A DNA stretch of 64,000 nt from Streptomyces blattellae (GTDB lineage: Bacteria > Actinomycetota > Actinomycetes > Streptomycetales > Streptomycetaceae): positions 1 to 64,000 of the forward strand of contig NZ_WJBG01000212.1 in the NCBI RefSeq assembly GCF_009709555.1, in the 5' to 3' direction. Shown one piece after another: positions 62,397 to 64,000 of the stretch. Each line of letters begins with the position of its first letter. Within the stretch, counting starts at the first letter, position 1. The position numbers were made by a program, and so were the translations under genes. The notes under the pieces were generated by a model. The model did no database searches and was not told where the DNA came from. It saw only the letters and a list, made by a program, of their open reading frames with translations.

Positions 62397-63505
62397 ACGT
62401 CTCTTTTCGCTTCTTTTCTCGATCGCTGATGTCCCATGCGGACGCACGGGTGGGAGATACGGCGAAGAGAAAGAAGCGGCGGGCCTCTCGCCCACCATGG
62501 CCTCACTCGGAGGCCGGGCACCCAACTCGCTCACGGCACAAGGCCGACCCGGCAGTCATGGAGGGGACGCTAACCGGGGAGAGGGTGCGCGGCAAGCGCA
62601 TTCGCCCGATCCTTGAGGGCCACCAGCGTGTTGCCCCGCGCCCCGTCTTCACTCCTGCTTGAGGCCGCCCTCAGCTCCGTGCGCGGACGACGGCGAATCG
62701 GCCCGCCCCGCCCCGCCCCGCCCCGCCCCGCCCCGCCTCGCCTCGCCTCGCTCCGCGAGAGCGCACATGCACCGGGCTCCGTACGCCGACGCCGGTACGC
62801 GGCATTGCTCCCGCCGTCACACGACCTCACCGACCCGGCCCGGCACCGTGTTTCCCATGCGACTGGGCCGCCCTGCACGCCGGGCCTCCCTTGCCGTCCA
62901 TGTCGTCGCCTCGGAGGGCGATACGGAGGAACGGCGCAGCTGCTGTCCCCGGGCACTCCATGGGGACGCGCACGGCATCGCTGGGCCTACATCAAGTTCT
63001 GGCCGACCCTGGCCACGATCACCGACTCCTGCCCCGGCACCTCGCCTCCCTGCCGGACGTACGGACCGGAGCCGCGGTTCGGCACATCCGGCGCACCGAT
63101 GCCGGCTCCGCCCGCGACATTCGTCCTTCCATCGCGCCTGCCTCCCGCTGATCACAACATCACCGCAGCCCCAGGCCCCGGCCATCTCGGCAAGGTTCCA
63201 AACGAGCGGGTCTCGACTCCCTGCACCAGGGGGCGGGACATCGAAGACGACAGATGCACTGCAAATGCGACGTCTATCGTGCTCAGTCATGTCCTGTCTC
63301 AGGTGATTGCGGGTAGCGCGGTCTGCTGACCTGGGTGCCCGGAGTTGGTTGAGACGTCCAGGACCCCGCTTGCCTCGGTGGAATCCGGGCATCTTGTCCC
63401 GTCTCGAAGGAGCTGGTCTCCGTCTCAAGTGACCTGGCTCCGATTCGTCGTTGATCTCAGTGGATCTGGTTCGTCATCCTGATCGCAGCACTAATCTGTC
63501 GAGCC
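62397..63505. other. About 1.1 kb without a supported gene
   Basis: Open frames exist in several phases but give low-complexity Arg/Pro/Ser sequences with no domain. From about 63240 the base composition becomes less GC-rich. The stretch includes a pentamer repeat. It could be decayed sequence or an insertion boundary. Confidence 0.45.
62701..62755. repeat. Pentanucleotide tandem repeat
   Basis: Eleven consecutive 5-mers run CCCCG (six), then CCTCG (three), with one variant at each end. Such a microsatellite is prone to slippage. Confidence 0.85.
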
Positions 63506-64000
63506 ATGAACGCGGACCGCTGGTTGGCAGACACCCGGACCTCCTACGACACGGTCGCGGTCAGCTATGCCGATCAGCTACGCGAGGCTTTGGCCGGGGC
63601 GCCATATCTTCGGGCTGCTCTGGCGCTGTTCGCCGACTTGCTGCACGCCGCTGGCGGTGGGCCGGTGGCGGACGTGGGCTGCGGACCTGGACACGTCACC
63701 GCTCACCTGCACGAGCTGGGTGTGGACGCTTTCGGCATTGACCTTTCATCCGTGATGATCGACGTGGCTCGGCGTGACCACCCCAGCCTGCGGTTCGAGG
63801 TGGGCTCAATGACCGACCTCGACCTCGCCGATGCTTCAGTCGTCGGCCTGCTCGCATTTTGGTCGTTGATTCACGTCCCCGACGAAGCAGTGCCCACGGT
63901 CTTCGGCCACTTCCGGCGCGTGTTGCGTCCCGGCGGACCACTGCTGCTCGGCTTTCACGTCGGCGACGGAGCGAGGCTGAAGACGCAGGGCTACGGCGGC
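63506..64000 (+). CDS. Class I SAM-dependent methyltransferase, cut by the window edge
   Basis: At least 165 residues are open to the right edge. Motif I VADVGCGPGHVTAHL, an acidic residue in DAFGIDLSSVMIDVAR, and motif IV-VI segments LLAFWSLIHVPDEAVP and RRVLRPGGPLLLGFH are typical of small-molecule methyltransferases. The ATG is 8 nt after a TAATCT -10 box. Codon use is less strongly G/C-biased than in the rest of the window, consistent with an acquired gene. Confidence 0.88.
   Translation, partial: MNADRWLADTRTSYDTVAVSYADQLREALAGAPYLRAALALFADLLHAAGGGPVADVGCGPGHVTAHLHELGVDAFGIDLSSVMIDVARRDHPSLRFEVGSMTDLDLADASVVGLLAFWSLIHVPDEAVPTVFGHFRRVLRPGGPLLLGFHVGDGARLKTQGYGG

Noticed and set aside
62613..63329. 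238-codon open frame in the gene-free stretch
   Set aside because: It is Arg/Pro/Ser-rich, begins before the pentamer repeat and reads through it, with no ribosome site and no recognisable domain.

Overview
This is high-GC actinobacterial DNA and almost certainly a Streptomyces chromosome. Codon third positions are strongly G/C, starts are often GTG, and many genes have a -10 box 6-8 nt upstream of the start codon with no leader. The gene content (mycothiol synthase, RsiG, Nur, GlnR, DUF5753/DUF397 modules) is typical of the genus. From memory, the order csoR - DUF47/pit - pst - NUDIX - CHAD - ppk - mshD - 5'-nucleotidase - sensor kinase/regulator - HtrA - LacI - glnR - sulfurtransferase - nur - ygfZ - dtd - rsiG matches the S. 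coelicolor chromosome around glnR, so most of the middle of the window is conserved core.

Layout. Positions 1-5.3 kb are accessory: a MafI-like immunity gene, a PIG-L deacetylase, a MazF-like toxin/antitoxin pair, a DUF5753 regulator with two DUF397 proteins, an anti-sigma-like ATPase and a Uma2 protein. Positions 5.6-14.1 kb hold a lytic transglycosylase/NlpC hydrolase, an AraC-VOC-UvrA-like cluster, a PAP2 phosphatase, a bicovalent-type flavin oxidase and a lipoprotein. Positions 14.2-29 kb are the copper-sensor/phosphate block: csoR with a clear operator, DUF47-pit, then ppk-CHAD-NUDIX and pstSCAB on the minus strand with a four-unit PHO box ahead of pstS, then mshD and a secreted nucleotidase. 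Between ppk and mshD lies a decayed, repeat-rich stretch that looks like the remains of a GntR/ABC-transporter locus.

Positions 29-33.9 kb hold a secreted pectate lyase-pectinesterase fusion, a second DUF5753/DUF397 module and a DUF6247 gene coupled to a probable RelE-like toxin. Positions 33.9-39.8 kb hold a sensor kinase and response regulator (two extracytoplasmic cysteines in the sensor), an HtrA protease with an 11-bp direct-repeat operator, a LacI regulator and glnR. Positions 40-50.5 kb are housekeeping: a MoaD-like protein, a repeat-tailed membrane protein, a cysteine-containing leader peptide ahead of a sulfurtransferase-DUF1416 pair, Nur, YgfZ, Dtd, RsiG and an Eis-like acetyltransferase.

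The most unusual part is 50.7-59.4 kb. Four paralogous GntR-type regulators are each set beside a divergent small membrane protein or downstream of a sister regulator. They are followed by two HAD phosphatases and two APH-type kinases with overlapping reading frames. Divergent regions share AACTCC / ACCAAC / CCAATTGG motifs. I read this as a duplicated, self-regulated kinase/phosphatase system of unknown substrate. It is followed by a deletion scar joining a TetR N-terminus to a truncated HelD-like ATPase, a DDN-hemerythrin fusion protein, about 1.1 kb without a convincing gene, and a partial methyltransferase at the right edge.
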